Shown: positions 50,528-60,100, counted from the stretch's first letter. The stretch: DNA of 64,000 nt from BOG-938 sp048498155 (GCA_048498155.1 JBEHYN010000002.1:119887-183886), one strand, 5' to 3'. The notes: generated by a model not told the origin, from the sequence alone. Made by a program: numbers and translations.

Positions 50528-52024
50528 ATGACGCAATCCTTGCTGTTAGCCTTGGACCAAGGAACAACCAGCACCCGGGCCATGGTGTTCACCTGCCGGG
50601 GCGACATTCTGGCCCAGGCCTCGCGCCCACTCAACCAATCCTATCCGGATGACGGATGGGTCGAGCACGACGGCGAGGAGATACTTCAATCGTCGGTGGC
50701 GGTGATGCGCGAGGCGGTCCAGGCCTGCGGCCAACCGCTCAGTCGATTCGCCGCCTTGGGCGTCACTAACCAACGCGAAACCACCGTGGTTTGGGACAAG
50801 ACCACCGGCCGGCCGATACATCCCGCCATCGTCTGGCAGGACCGACGCACCGCGGACGCCTGCCGACGTCTGGTGGATCAAGGCGCCGAGGTCGAAGTCA
50901 GCGCCACCACCGGCCTGCTGCTCGATCCCTATTTCTCGGCCACCAAGATCGCCTGGATCCTGGACAAGGTTTCCGGCGCGCGCGCCGCCGCCCGGGCCGG
51001 AAACCTGTTAGCCGGAACCATTGACGCTTGGCTGGTCTGGCGCCTAACGGGCAGAAAGACCCACGCCACGGATGCGACCAACGCGTCGCGCACTCTGCTG
51101 TTGGACATCGGGTCGGGCGCCTGGTCGCCGACAATGGCGGAGCTGTTCAATGTGCCCATGAACCTCTTGCCGGAGGTGCGTGACACTACGGGCGATTTTG
51201 GCGAGATGACGGCCGAGGTGCTGGGCGCGCCCTTATCGATCCGGGGCGTGGTCGGCGATCAACAGGGCGCTTTAATGGGCCAGGGATGTATCGGCCCAGG
51301 CCAGATGAAGGCGACTTACGGCACCGGCTGCTTCATGCTGCTGCACACCGGCGCGCAGGCGCACCTATCCAGGTCGCGTCTGCTGACCACTATAGCCTCG
51401 CGGATCAACGGCCAAACCACCTTCGCCCTCGAAGGCGCCCTGTTCGTGGCCGGGGCAGCCATCCAGTGGATCAACGAAGGGCTGGGCGTGCCGGGCGGTC
51501 CCAAGGGTGTCGAAGCCTTGGCTCTTAAGGCGAAACCGGACCATGGGGTCATTCTTGCGCCGGCTTTCACCGGTCTGGGCGCACCCTGGTGGGACGCGGG
51601 CGCACGAGGGGCGATCCTGGGCCTCACTCGCGACAGCGGCCTGCCGGAAATCTGCTCGGCGGCCTATGATGGCTGCGCCTTGCAGACACGCGATTTGATC
51701 GAGGCCATGCGCGCGGACGCCCCGGAGGCGTTCGCCGACGGGACGGCGCTCCGGATCGATGGCGGGATGGCGTCCAGCGGCCTGTTTCGTCAACGCCTCG
51801 CCGACCTGACGGGCCTGGGCGTTCAGCCCAGTCAAACCCTGGAGGCCACCGCCTTGGGTGCGGCGCTTTTCGCGGGGATCGGGGCGGGCCTCTTCATGTC
51901 GGCGGCGGAAGCCGTGGCCGCCCAAATCGACTCGCCGGTGGTCGCCCCAGAGCTGGCTGAAATCGCGCGCGACGCCGCCTATGCGCGGTGGCTGGAGGCC
52001 ATAGGCCGCATTCGCAGCCGCTAG
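50528..52024 (+). CDS. glpK: Glycerol kinase
   Basis: A 498-residue FGGY-family kinase that phosphorylates glycerol to sn-glycerol 3-phosphate in the cytoplasm. Present are LLALDQGTTSTRAMVFTCRG, the block GVTNQRETTVVWDKTTG, GVVGDQQGALMGQGCIGPGQ, and the C-terminal FGGY-type LRIDGGMASSGLFRQ. The ATG at 50528 is preferred over in-frame starts up to 50444, since the family N-terminus begins here. No glpF or glpD gene is adjacent. A 20-bp element shared with another locus lies just upstream. Confidence 0.95.
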   Translation: MTQSLLLALDQGTTSTRAMVFTCRGDILAQASRPLNQSYPDDGWVEHDGEEILQSSVAVMREAVQACGQPLSRFAALGVTNQRETTVVWDKTTGRPIHPAIVWQDRRTADACRRLVDQGAEVEVSATTGLLLDPYFSATKIAWILDKVSGARAAARAGNLLAGTIDAWLVWRLTGRKTHATDATNASRTLLLDIGSGAWSPTMAELFNVPMNLLPEVRDTTGDFGEMTAEVLGAPLSIRGVVGDQQGALMGQGCIGPGQMKATYGTGCFMLLHTGAQAHLSRSRLLTTIASRINGQTTFALEGALFVAGAAIQWINEGLGVPGGPKGVEALALKAKPDHGVILAPAFTGLGAPWWDAGARGAILGLTRDSGLPEICSAAYDGCALQTRDLIEAMRADAPEAFADGTALRIDGGMASSGLFRQRLADLTGLGVQPSQTLEATALGAALFAGIGAGLFMSAAEAVAAQIDSPVVAPELAEIARDAAYARWLEAIGRIRSR

Positions 52025-52076
52025 TGCATGTCAGGCGAAAGTGGATACCGGTTTCGTTGCCCAACGTGCTCTTACT

Positions 52077-52580
52077 TTAATCGCCCGATGCGACCTTCAG
52101 ATAGGCGATGACGTCGATCCGGTCCTTGGGGTTGGGCAGTCCGGCGAAGGTCATCTTGGTGCCGGGCACGGTCTTGGCGGGATTGGTCAGCCAAGTGTCC
52201 AGGTGTTCCGCGTCCCAGGTCCATCCCGCCGCCTTCATGGCGTCGGTATAGTTATAGTTCGCCAGTGTGCCGGCCTTCCGACCGAACACCCCGTGCAGAT
52301 TGGGCCCGACCGTATTTGGCGCGCCCGCAATTACCGTGTGACAGGCCTGGCATAGGGCGAACTTGGCGTGGCCATTGTCTACATCGCCTGTGTTGTACGG
52401 CGCGGGAAGGGCGGCGAGCGCCGCGGCAACCTGCTCGGGCGTGGGCGCCGCTGCAGTCGGAGGCGTTGCGGGGGCGCTTGATGCGCCTTGATCGCCGGGG
52501 GGCGCGGAGGGGGTCGAAGGCCCGCAGGCGACGAGACCGACCAGAGGGATTAGACCGATCAAGCTAACGAGACGGGACAT
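52077..52580 (-). CDS. Lipoprotein class I cytochrome c
   Basis: A 167-residue monohaem c-type cytochrome. The signal peptide ends in lipobox LVAC (Cys19), so it is probably tethered to a membrane. A Pro/Ala-rich linker precedes the haem site CQACH (77-81). VGPNLHGVFGRKAG and the axial Met in PGTKMTFAGLPN are typical of mitochondrial-type cytochrome c. The ATG at 52580 gives the best signal peptide. It lies convergent with glpK. It likely carries electrons to a terminal oxidase. Confidence 0.9.
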   Translation of the reverse strand: MSRLVSLIGLIPLVGLVACGPSTPSAPPGDQGASSAPATPPTAAAPTPEQVAAALAALPAPYNTGDVDNGHAKFALCQACHTVIAGAPNTVGPNLHGVFGRKAGTLANYNYTDAMKAAGWTWDAEHLDTWLTNPAKTVPGTKMTFAGLPNPKDRIDVIAYLKVASGD

Positions 52581-52669
52581 GAGGACTCTCCGAGCCCGCA
52601 TGCTAGGCGGGGCGGCGCGCAAGCTATCCGACGCGCGGCAGGATTCAACCGGGCAGACGGATTTTCTGA

Positions 52670-52999
52670 TCAGTTGGCGCTGTGCGGCCTCAGCAGATAA
52701 TGGCCATCCTTAAAGCCCTGGAACATGACCTCGATCTGGGGGTGGCCGATGGGCTCGCCCGACTCGTCCGGCTGAAGGTTCTGCTCGGACACATAGGCGA
52801 GGTAGGTCCCCTCATCGTTCTCCGCCAGCAGATGGTAAAACGGCTGTTCGCGACTGGGACGCACAGGCTCGGGGATGGCCAAATACCATTCCTCGGTATT
52901 GGCGTACTCAGGGTCCACATCGAACACCACGCCCCGAAAAGGGAATAGTCGGTGGCGGACGATCTGGCCGAGGGCGAATCGGGCGAGATGATCAGTCAT
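52670..52999 (-). CDS. hspQ: Heat shock protein HspQ
   Basis: A 109-residue YccV-fold (hemimethylated DNA-binding superfamily) protein. Typical stretches are FALGQIVRHRLFPFRGVVFD, ANTEEWYLAIPEPVRP, QPFYHLLAENDEGTYLAYVS and EQNLQPDESGEPIGHP. In E. coli HspQ helps degrade DnaA and modulates the Lon protease. The ATG at 52999 is chosen over the GTG two codons upstream. It is divergent from the Ppx gene. Confidence 0.9.
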   Translation of the reverse strand: MTDHLARFALGQIVRHRLFPFRGVVFDVDPEYANTEEWYLAIPEPVRPSREQPFYHLLAENDEGTYLAYVSEQNLQPDESGEPIGHPQIEVMFQGFKDGHYLLRPHSAN

Positions 53000-53136
53000 G
53001 GCCACAGCATACCGTGGCTGCCTGACCGGAAGGTGAACGAAGGGTTCGGGCGGCTATGTCCTTTCGAGAACCGTGCGCCCTTGTTACAGTCTGTCCGAAA
53101 ATGCGGCGTCCATCCGGCCCGCAGCGGATCAAGTTA

Positions 53137-54270
53137 ATGTCTGAGGCGTACCAGCCGCCTAACGTCCCGCCGCCCGGCCGGGGCAGGGGCGGCCGACCAG
53201 AGGGAGGCGAGGCGCCGTATTTCGCCGCGCTCGATCTGGGGACGAACAACTGCCGGCTGCTGATCGCCCGGCCGTCCGAAGACGGCTTTCGGGTGAGCGA
53301 AGCCTATTCCAACATCGTACGGCTGGGGGAAGGATTGACCCAAAGCGGGCGGCTGCAGGATCGCGCCATGGACCGGGCCATGGCCGCCTTGCGGATTTGC
53401 GCCAAGAAGATCGCTCGGCGAGGCTGTTATCGCGTTCGGGCGGTGGCCACCCAGGCCTGCCGATCGGCGGAAAACGGTCCGGCTTTCGTGGAAAGGGTGC
53501 GTCAAGAAACCGGCCTGGTCCTGCAGGTCATCACCCCCAACGAAGAGGCTCGCCTGTCGGTGGCCGGTTGCCTGAATCTGTTAGACCGCACAGCCGAGGC
53601 GGCCTTAGTCATAGATGTGGGCGGTGGCTCAACGGAGCTGTCCTGGGTCGATCTGCGAGGGGCCGGGCTGGATCAGCATCTGCGCCGTTTTGCGCCCTCG
53701 CGTCTGCCAGTGCGCGCCTGGCTGTCGGTCCCGATCGGAGTGGTCACCCTGGCCGAGCGGTTTCCGGAGGATGCCGCCGATCGTCCAGGCTGGTATCGCG
53801 CCATGGTGGAGGCGCTGAAGAGCCATCTCGTCGATACGCAAGAGGCCGAGGTCCTGCGTCCGTCGTTCGAGACCGGACGGGCCCATTTGGTGGGCACCTC
53901 GGGCGCCATCACCAGCCTGGCCGGCCTGCATCTGGGCCTAAAGCGTTACGATCGCAAGCAGGTGGACGGCCTGTGGATGACCCGCTCCGAATGCGAGCAG
54001 GTCGCCCAGCGCCTGCTGGCGGTGGACGTGGCAGGCCGGGCCGAGGAGCCCTGCATCGGCCCGGACCGGGCCGATTTGGTGCTGGCGGGCGCAGCAATCC
54101 TTCAAGCGGTGCAGGAGCTTTGGCCCTGCGAGCGGGTGAGGGTGGCCGACCGGGGCCTGCGCGAGGGCCTGTTGCTGTCGCTCATGGCCGATCCTCCCCG
54201 TCGCCGCCATCGCGGCCGCCGACGGGGCGGCAAACAGGGTCAGGGCGCCCAACAGGACCATGGCGCATGA
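53137..54270 (+). CDS. Ppx/GppA family exopolyphosphatase/pppGpp phosphatase
   Basis: A 377-residue ASKHA-fold phosphatase that hydrolyses polyphosphate or pppGpp. Seen are the phosphate-1 loop YFAALDLGTNNCRLLIARPS, NEEARLSVAGCLNLL, and phosphate-2 ALVIDVGGGSTELSWVD. GTSGAITSLAGLHLGL and an Arg-rich tail RRRHRGRRRGGKQ follow. The N-terminal 25 residues are proline/glycine-rich. The ATG at 53137 is preferred over the frame start at 53056. It is short for E. coli Ppx and corresponds to the two N-terminal domains only. It overlaps rlmE by ATGA. Confidence 0.9.
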   Translation: MSEAYQPPNVPPPGRGRGGRPEGGEAPYFAALDLGTNNCRLLIARPSEDGFRVSEAYSNIVRLGEGLTQSGRLQDRAMDRAMAALRICAKKIARRGCYRVRAVATQACRSAENGPAFVERVRQETGLVLQVITPNEEARLSVAGCLNLLDRTAEAALVIDVGGGSTELSWVDLRGAGLDQHLRRFAPSRLPVRAWLSVPIGVVTLAERFPEDAADRPGWYRAMVEALKSHLVDTQEAEVLRPSFETGRAHLVGTSGAITSLAGLHLGLKRYDRKQVDGLWMTRSECEQVAQRLLAVDVAGRAEEPCIGPDRADLVLAGAAILQAVQELWPCERVRVADRGLREGLLLSLMADPPRRRHRGRRRGGKQGQGAQQDHGA

Positions 54271-54995
54271 GCAAGGAACCACCCGACAAACCGCCTGAGC
54301 CAGCGCGCAAACGCATGGTGCGCGCGCCCACCGGCGGCGAGGCCACGGGGCGCGGGGAATCGGTGCGGGTCAAGACCGCCAAGCGGCGGACCACGTCGTC
54401 CCAGGCTTGGCTCGCGCGCCAACTCAACGATCCCTTCGTGACAGCGGCCAAGGCCCAAGGCTACCGCGCGCGCGCCGCCTTCAAGCTGACCGAAATCGAC
54501 GACCGCTTTCATGTGATCAAACCGGGAGGCCGCATCGTCGATCTGGGCTGCGCGCCGGGCGGGTGGCTGCAGGTCGCGGTTCGGCGCAAGTCAGGACCCA
54601 TAGCCGGAGTGGATCTGCTCCCGGTGGAGCCGGTCGCCGGCGTGCATATCCTGCAGATGGACTTTACTGACCCCGACTGTGGGCCGCGCCTATTGGCCGT
54701 GCTCGGCGGCCCGCCTGACCTGGTGCTGTCCGACATGGCGCCCAATACCGTGGGCCATCGCATCACCGACCATCTGAGGATCGCCGGCCTGGTGGAAGCG
54801 GCCATCGATTTCGCCATTGGGTCGTTGAAACCCGGCGGCGCCTTCGTGGCCAAGGCTTTCCAGGGCGGCCAGACCGACGAAATTCTCGCCCGCCTGCGCC
54901 GGCATTTCGCTCAGGTCCGCTTCGTCAAGCCCAAGGCTAGCCGGCAGGATTCCTCTGAGCTTTTCCTGGTGGCGACGGGGTTCAAAGGCCCCTGA
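54267..54995 (+). CDS. rlmE: 23S rRNA (uridine-2'-O-)-methyltransferase RlmE (FtsJ)
   Basis: A 242-residue SAM-dependent methyltransferase that modifies U2552 of 23S rRNA. The K-D-K-E tetrad is intact: Lys73 in RAAFKLTEID, Asp156 in VLSDMAPN, Lys196 in FVAKAFQGG, Glu231 in SSELFLVA. The SAM motif is VDLGCAPGGWLQVAV. A basic N-terminal 40-residue tail is typical of alphaproteobacterial RlmE. The start lies in an ATGA overlap with the Ppx gene; a much longer in-frame reading runs over that gene and is rejected. Confidence 0.95.
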   Translation: MSKEPPDKPPEPARKRMVRAPTGGEATGRGESVRVKTAKRRTTSSQAWLARQLNDPFVTAAKAQGYRARAAFKLTEIDDRFHVIKPGGRIVDLGCAPGGWLQVAVRRKSGPIAGVDLLPVEPVAGVHILQMDFTDPDCGPRLLAVLGGPPDLVLSDMAPNTVGHRITDHLRIAGLVEAAIDFAIGSLKPGGAFVAKAFQGGQTDEILARLRRHFAQVRFVKPKASRQDSSELFLVATGFKGP

Positions 54996-55122
54996 CTCCG
55001 CACGCACGCCGTTGGCGACTCCTTCCTCTTTGGATCGTCCGTCGCCGGATGGAATAATCCCCCTCGGGACGGGCCGATTCGGGCTAAACGAGGTCCCGCG
55101 TCCGCGCGCCCGGGAGGCAGAC

Positions 55123-55761
55123 ATGCGTTGGTTTCAAGCCCTATTGCCGCGCGAGGACAGCTTCTTCGACCGCTTCGTCGAGCATGCCCAGATCCTGTTG
55201 AAGGGCGCCGAGGCGCTGCGGGAGCTGTTGGCGGGAGGCGACGGGGTCCCGGCTGCCTGCGCCGAGATCATGCGCCAGGAACAGGCGGCCGACGAGGTGA
55301 CGCGCGAGGTGCTGCTGGCGGTCCGGCGCACCTTCATCACCCCATTCGACCGCGGCGACATTCGCAGCTTGGCCGTGTCGCTCGACGACGCCATCGACCA
55401 GATGCAGAAGACGGCCAAGTCGATCACCCTGTTCGAGGTCCGCGAATTCCAGCCACAGATGCGGGAATTGGGCGATTTGGCGATCCAGGCCGCCTATCTC
55501 ACCCTGGAGGCGACCGAACTGCTCAGGAACATGGGCAAGAACGCCGCCCGTTTGAACGCCATCGCTGAAGCGGTGACCCGCATTGAGGACCGTTCGGACG
55601 AGGTCTACGACCTGGGCATGAAGGCCTTGTTTCAGACGGGTCGCGACCGGCCGATGGATTTTATCGCCGGGGCCGACATTCTCGATCACCTGGAAAAGGT
55701 CATCGACCGGTTCGAGGATGTGGCCAACCACATCAGCGGCATCCTGCTCGAACATCTTTAG
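55123..55761 (+). CDS. DUF47/PhoU-like protein
   Basis: A 212-residue helical PhoU-fold protein that is usually encoded with PiT transporters and regulates them. The start RWFQALLPREDSFFDRFVEH, the middle TPFDRGDIRSLAVSLDDAID and the ending VIDRFEDVANHISGILLEHL are characteristic, including the E/D motif contacts. GGGAGG upstream of the ATG at 55123 settles the start. It is 8 bases before the transporter gene. Confidence 0.93.
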   Translation: MRWFQALLPREDSFFDRFVEHAQILLKGAEALRELLAGGDGVPAACAEIMRQEQAADEVTREVLLAVRRTFITPFDRGDIRSLAVSLDDAIDQMQKTAKSITLFEVREFQPQMRELGDLAIQAAYLTLEATELLRNMGKNAARLNAIAEAVTRIEDRSDEVYDLGMKALFQTGRDRPMDFIAGADILDHLEKVIDRFEDVANHISGILLEHL

Positions 55762-55769
55762 GGGCGGCC

Positions 55770-56777
55770 GTGGATATCTCATCGGCCACCCTGACGCTCT
55801 GGTTCCTGATCGCGGTCGCCTTGGCGTTCGATTTTCTGAACGGCCTGCACGATGCGGCAAATTCCATCGCCACCATCGTCTCCACCCGGGTGCTCAAGCC
55901 GCGCTACGCGGTGATGTGGGCGGCCCTGTTCAACTTCATCGCCTTTCTGTTTTTTGGCGTGCACGTGGCCCACACGGTGGGCTCGGGCATTGTGTCGGTG
56001 CAGATCGTCACCGATCGGGTGATTTTCGCGGCCCTGTCCGGCGCCATCGTTTGGAACGTGATCACCTGGATGGCCGGCATTCCGTCCTCCTCATCGCACG
56101 CCCTGGTGGGTGGCTTGGTCGGAGCTGGGCTGGCTAAGGCGGGGCTCTCGGCCATCGTCTGGAGCGGCGTCAGCCAAACGGCCGCAGGCATCGTGGCCTC
56201 GCCCATGTTCGGCTTCATCCTGGCTTTGCTGCTGGTGCTGGTCGTGTCCTGGCTGTTCGTGAGAATGCGGCCGGGGGCCGTGGACCGCGTTTTTCGCTCG
56301 GCCCAATTTGTCTCCGCCTCGCTCTATTCCCTCGGCCACGGGGGCAACGACGCCCAGAAGACCATGGGGGTGATTGCCGTTTTGCTGTTTGCCCATTCCG
56401 GCGGCAAGGGCGCGTTTAATATCCCGATGTGGGTCGTTCTGTCCTGTCAGGCCGCCATGGCGCTGGGCACGCTGGCCGGCGGCTGGCGTATCGTGCACAC
56501 CATGGGCGCGAAGATCACGCGCCTGAGTCCCATGCAGGGCTTTTGCGCCGAGACGGGAGGAGCCATCACCCTGTTCGCCGCCACCTATATGGGCGTGCCG
56601 GTGTCGACCACCCACACCATCACCGGCGCCATCGTCGGGGTGGGCGCGGCGCGGCGAACCGCCGCCGTGCGGTGGGGCTTGGCGCGCCGCATCGTTGTGG
56701 CTTGGATCGTCACCATGCCTATGGCTGGCCTGATCGGGGCCCTGGCCTTCGCCGTGTCGGGACGGGTGTTCCAGTGA
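55770..56777 (+). CDS. Low-affinity inorganic phosphate transporter, PiT family
   Basis: A 335-residue inner-membrane permease that imports metal-phosphate by proton symport. The two inverted PiT signatures are FDFLNGLHDAANSIATIVST with SSSHALVGGLVGAGLA, and GHGGNDAQKTMGVIAVLLF with GVPVSTTHTITGAIVGVG. About ten membrane helices are seen. The start is GTG. It overlaps the NUDIX gene by GTGA and follows its DUF47 partner. Size is that of the short bacterial PiT group. Confidence 0.94.
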   Translation: MDISSATLTLWFLIAVALAFDFLNGLHDAANSIATIVSTRVLKPRYAVMWAALFNFIAFLFFGVHVAHTVGSGIVSVQIVTDRVIFAALSGAIVWNVITWMAGIPSSSSHALVGGLVGAGLAKAGLSAIVWSGVSQTAAGIVASPMFGFILALLLVLVVSWLFVRMRPGAVDRVFRSAQFVSASLYSLGHGGNDAQKTMGVIAVLLFAHSGGKGAFNIPMWVVLSCQAAMALGTLAGGWRIVHTMGAKITRLSPMQGFCAETGGAITLFAATYMGVPVSTTHTITGAIVGVGAARRTAAVRWGLARRIVVAWIVTMPMAGLIGALAFAVSGRVFQ

Positions 56778-57277
56778 AAAAGGTCAAGGCCGTCGGCATC
56801 CAGTACGCCGCCTTGCCCTATCGCATCGTGCGCCGCCGGGTGGAGATCATGCTGATCACCTCGCGCGACACCCGCCGCTGGGTCATTCCCAAGGGCTGGC
56901 CCATGAAGGGCCTCAAGCCGCAGGACGCCGCCGCCGCCGAGGCCGCCGAGGAGGCGGGCCTAATCGGCGAGGTCGAAAGCCGCCCCATCGGCTCCTATCG
57001 CTATATGAAGCAACTGAAGGCCAACAACGCCATCGCCGTGCAGGTGATCCTGTTTCCCCTGCGCGTGCAGTCTCAGGTGGACAGCTGGAAGGAGCAGGGG
57101 CAGCGCGAATTTCGCTGGTTCCGCTATCAGCGCGCCGCCTCCCTGGTGGCCGAACCCAGCTTCCGCCGGCTGATCCGCGAGTTCGGCCGGGCGCGCACCC
57201 CCGGCATGATGTCCGCCGCTCTGTTCGACCACTCCCTGCGCTGGAGCCTGGCCTTGTTCCGGCCCGAGGCGAAATAG
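56774..57277 (+). CDS. NUDIX hydrolase
   Basis: A 167-residue NUDIX-fold protein, starting at the GTG of a GTGA overlap with the PiT gene. The NUDIX box is IPKGWPMKGLKPQDAAAAEAAEEAGLIG; the EExG metal core is present, while the usual Arg-Glu before it is Ala-Glu and the first Glu is Lys, a pattern seen in a group annotated near polyphosphate and inositol phosphate hydrolases. Its linkage to phosphate transport suggests a phosphate-containing substrate, but none can be named. Confidence 0.88.
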   Translation: MKKVKAVGIQYAALPYRIVRRRVEIMLITSRDTRRWVIPKGWPMKGLKPQDAAAAEAAEEAGLIGEVESRPIGSYRYMKQLKANNAIAVQVILFPLRVQSQVDSWKEQGQREFRWFRYQRAASLVAEPSFRRLIREFGRARTPGMMSAALFDHSLRWSLALFRPEAK

Positions 57278-57374
57278 CGACGCAAATCGGCCACGGCGGC
57301 GAAACTTCCGCTCATACCCCTTCCCCTATCCCCAAGCTCACGATATAGGCGGCCCGCAAGACGGAGACTCCCCT

Positions 57375-58841
57375 ATGGAGATTCGCGAAGGCCTTACCTT
57401 CGACGACGTTTTGCTGGAACCTGGCCGTTCCGAGGTTGCACCTACCCAGGTGAACACCTCAACGCGCCTGACCCGCGAAATTGGATTGAGCATACCCATC
57501 GTCTCGGCGGCCATGGACACGGTCACCGAGAGCCGGCTTGCCATTGCCCTGGCTCAGGCCGGGGGGCTGGGCGTGTTGCACCGAAACATGTCGGTGGCCG
57601 AACAGGCGGACCACGTGCGCGAGGTCAAGCGCTACGAGAGCGGCATGGTCATCAATCCCTTGACCATCAATCCCGATACGACCCTGGCGGAGGTGCGCGC
57701 TATCACCGCCAGCCGCAAGATTTCCGGCTTCCCGGTGGTCGAGCGCAAAACCGGCAAGCTGGTCGGCATCCTGACCAACCGCGACATGCGCTTCGAGTCC
57801 GATCCGTCCACGCCCGCATCCGCCATCATGACCACCGCCAATCTGGTCACCGTGGCCGAGGGGGTGGATCCGGAGGACGCCAAGGCCCTGCTGCGGCGGC
57901 ACAAGATCGAACGCCTGATCGTGGTGGACGAGGCCTACCGCGCGGTGGGCCTGGTCACCGTCAAGGACATGGAAAAGGCCCAGGCCTTCCCCAGCGCGGC
58001 CAAGGACGAACGCGGCCGCCTGCGGGTGGGCGCAGCCTCCACCGTGGGTGATGCGGGTTTCGAGCGCTCTATGGCGCTGATCGAGGCCGGGGTCGATCTG
58101 GTGGTGATCGACACCGCCCACGGTCACTCGGTTCAAGTGTTCGATGCGGTCCAGCGGCTGAAGCGCGAGAGCAACCGCGTTCAGCTGGTGGCCGGCAATG
58201 TCGCCACCTATGACGCGGCGCGCTCGCTGATCGACGCAGGGGCCGACGGCATCAAGGTCGGCATCGGCCCGGGCTCCATCTGCACCACGCGGATCGTGGC
58301 GGGCGTCGGCGTGCCCCAGCTGACCGCCATCGCCGATTCCGCCCGCGCCGCCCTGGGCAGCGGCGTGCCGATCATCGCTGACGGCGGCATCAAATACTCC
58401 GGCGACCTGGCCAAGGCTCTGGCCGCCGGCGCCTCCGCCGCCATGATGGGCTCGATGTTCGCCGGCGTCGACGAGGCGCCAGGCGAGGTTTTCCTCTATC
58501 AGGGCCGCTCCTATAAATCCTACCGGGGCATGGGGTCTGTGGGCGCCATGGCCCTAGGCTCGGCCGACCGCTACTTCCAGAAGGAAGTGGCCGACACCTT
58601 GAAGCTGGTGCCTGAGGGAATCGAGGGCCAGGTGCCTTACAAAGGCTCCATCGCGCCGATCCTGCACCAGATGGTCGGCGGCCTGCGCGCGGCCATGGGC
58701 TATGTTGGCGCGGCGACTATCGAGGAATTCCAGTCCAAGGCGCGGTTCGTGCGCATCACCGGCGCGGGCCTTCGTGAAAGCCACGTCCATGACGTGATGA
58801 TCACCCGCGAGGCGCCCAACTACCACCCGTCCCAGGCGTGA
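57375..58841 (+). CDS. guaB: IMP dehydrogenase
   Basis: It oxidises IMP to XMP with NAD+, the rate-limiting step to GTP. It is 488 residues, full length. Present are TFDDVLLEPGRSEV at the N-terminus, two CBS domains (about 95-205), the catalytic Cys303 in GIGPGSICTTRIVAGVGVPQ, the IMP-binding GSMFAGVDEAPGE and the flap YKSYRGMGSVGAM. ACGGAGACT precedes the ATG. The gene overlaps rsmB by GTGA, which in turn overlaps guaA. Confidence 0.97.
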   Translation: MEIREGLTFDDVLLEPGRSEVAPTQVNTSTRLTREIGLSIPIVSAAMDTVTESRLAIALAQAGGLGVLHRNMSVAEQADHVREVKRYESGMVINPLTINPDTTLAEVRAITASRKISGFPVVERKTGKLVGILTNRDMRFESDPSTPASAIMTTANLVTVAEGVDPEDAKALLRRHKIERLIVVDEAYRAVGLVTVKDMEKAQAFPSAAKDERGRLRVGAASTVGDAGFERSMALIEAGVDLVVIDTAHGHSVQVFDAVQRLKRESNRVQLVAGNVATYDAARSLIDAGADGIKVGIGPGSICTTRIVAGVGVPQLTAIADSARAALGSGVPIIADGGIKYSGDLAKALAAGASAAMMGSMFAGVDEAPGEVFLYQGRSYKSYRGMGSVGAMALGSADRYFQKEVADTLKLVPEGIEGQVPYKGSIAPILHQMVGGLRAAMGYVGAATIEEFQSKARFVRITGAGLRESHVHDVMITREAPNYHPSQA

Positions 58842-60100
58842 CGCCGGCGGGTCGCCTTCAAGCCGCTATCGAAGTGCTGGACCAGATTGGCTCCTCGCGT
58901 CAGCCGGCGGATCAGGTGCTGCGAGCCTGGGGCGGGGCTAATCGCTACGCCGGCTCCAAGGATCGCAAGGCCGTGGCCGAGCGGGTCTACCTATGTCTGC
59001 GCCAACCGCCCCGCATGGGCGAGGGCGGGCGAGGGCGCGTTCTGGCTTCACTGGCCCTGAATGACGGACTCGATGAGGCCCAGATCGTCGAGCTGTTCAC
59101 CGGCCAAGGCCACGCGCCCACGCCCTTGACCCCTGATGAGGCATTGGCCCTTACCGCGCCGACCCCGGCGGCCTTGCCTGGGTTTATCGAGGCGCAACTG
59201 CGGATCAGTTTCGGGGAGGAATGGCAGGCTGAGGCGACAGCGCTCATGTCATCGCGCGCGCCCTTAGACATTCGAATCAATGGCGTAAAATCCACTCACG
59301 AAGCCGTATCTGAAGCCTTGAGCGAAGCCGGCCTCAAGGCCGAACCGACCCCGTGGTCCGCTTTTGGCCTGCGCCTTGCCGCGGCGACGGCCGATCTCGC
59401 ACCACTCGATATTTTCAAGGCCGGCGGTTTGGAAGTACAGGACGAGGGCAGCCAGATCGCGGCTTGGCTGGTGGGCGCTGAGCGCGGCGAAACGGTGGTC
59501 GACTATTGCGCCGGCGGCGGCGGCAAGACCCTGGCCCTGGGTCAGGCCATGCGCGGCCAGGGCCGGCTAATCGCCTGCGATCTCAATCCCCGGCGGCTGG
59601 ACGCCATTAAACCGCGCCTGCAGCGGGCGGGCGTCTATACGGAGTTCCGCCGCGTAGGGCCGACCGGCGACCCCCTGGATGACCTGCAGGGTCAGGCCAA
59701 CCGGGTGCTGGTCGATGCGCCCTGTTCAGGCTCGGGCACGTGGCGCCGCCGTCCGGAAGAGGCCTGGAGGCTGACAGAGGCCGAATTGGCGCGCATGGCG
59801 GCCCTCCAGCTTGAGATTCTCACCCGCGCCGCCGATCTGGTGCGGCCCGGCGGGCGGCTGGTCTATGTCACCTGTTCGGTGCTGGCGGCGGAAAACGGCG
59901 CCGTGGCCGAGGCGTTCGCGGCCTCCCGGCCGGATTTTTCGCCCCTGCCTATTGAGCGCGCCGCCCAGCCGCCCATGCTGACCATTCCGGGCCGCCTGAG
60001 GCTCGCGGCTCTGGCCGGGGGCGGTCACAGCGTCCAGCTGTCGCCGCTCCGCAGCCAGACCGACGGTTTCTACATCTGCCTATTTGAGAGGACCTCATGA
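58838..60100 (+). CDS. 16S rRNA (cytosine-C5)-methyltransferase, RsmB/NOL1/NOP2/Sun family
   Basis: A 420-residue RsmB-type methyltransferase. A NusB-like helical N-terminal region (about 1-110) is followed by the methyltransferase domain. SAM motif VVDYCAGGGGKTLALGQAM and the two cysteines of the m5C mechanism are seen in LVDAPCSGSGTWRRRPE (about 295) and YVTCSVLAAENG (about 345). The start is GTG within a GTGA overlap with guaB; the end overlaps guaA by ATGA. rsmB is the most likely identity, though other m5C RNA methyltransferases share the fold. Confidence 0.9.
   Translation: MTPAGRLQAAIEVLDQIGSSRQPADQVLRAWGGANRYAGSKDRKAVAERVYLCLRQPPRMGEGGRGRVLASLALNDGLDEAQIVELFTGQGHAPTPLTPDEALALTAPTPAALPGFIEAQLRISFGEEWQAEATALMSSRAPLDIRINGVKSTHEAVSEALSEAGLKAEPTPWSAFGLRLAAATADLAPLDIFKAGGLEVQDEGSQIAAWLVGAERGETVVDYCAGGGGKTLALGQAMRGQGRLIACDLNPRRLDAIKPRLQRAGVYTEFRRVGPTGDPLDDLQGQANRVLVDAPCSGSGTWRRRPEEAWRLTEAELARMAALQLEILTRAADLVRPGGRLVYVTCSVLAAENGAVAEAFAASRPDFSPLPIERAAQPPMLTIPGRLRLAALAGGGHSVQLSPLRSQTDGFYICLFERTS

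Noticed and set aside
53397..54995. 532-codon frame containing rlmE
   Set aside because: Only the part from 54267 resembles a protein family; the upstream part overlaps the Ppx/GppA gene and is low-complexity shadow sequence.
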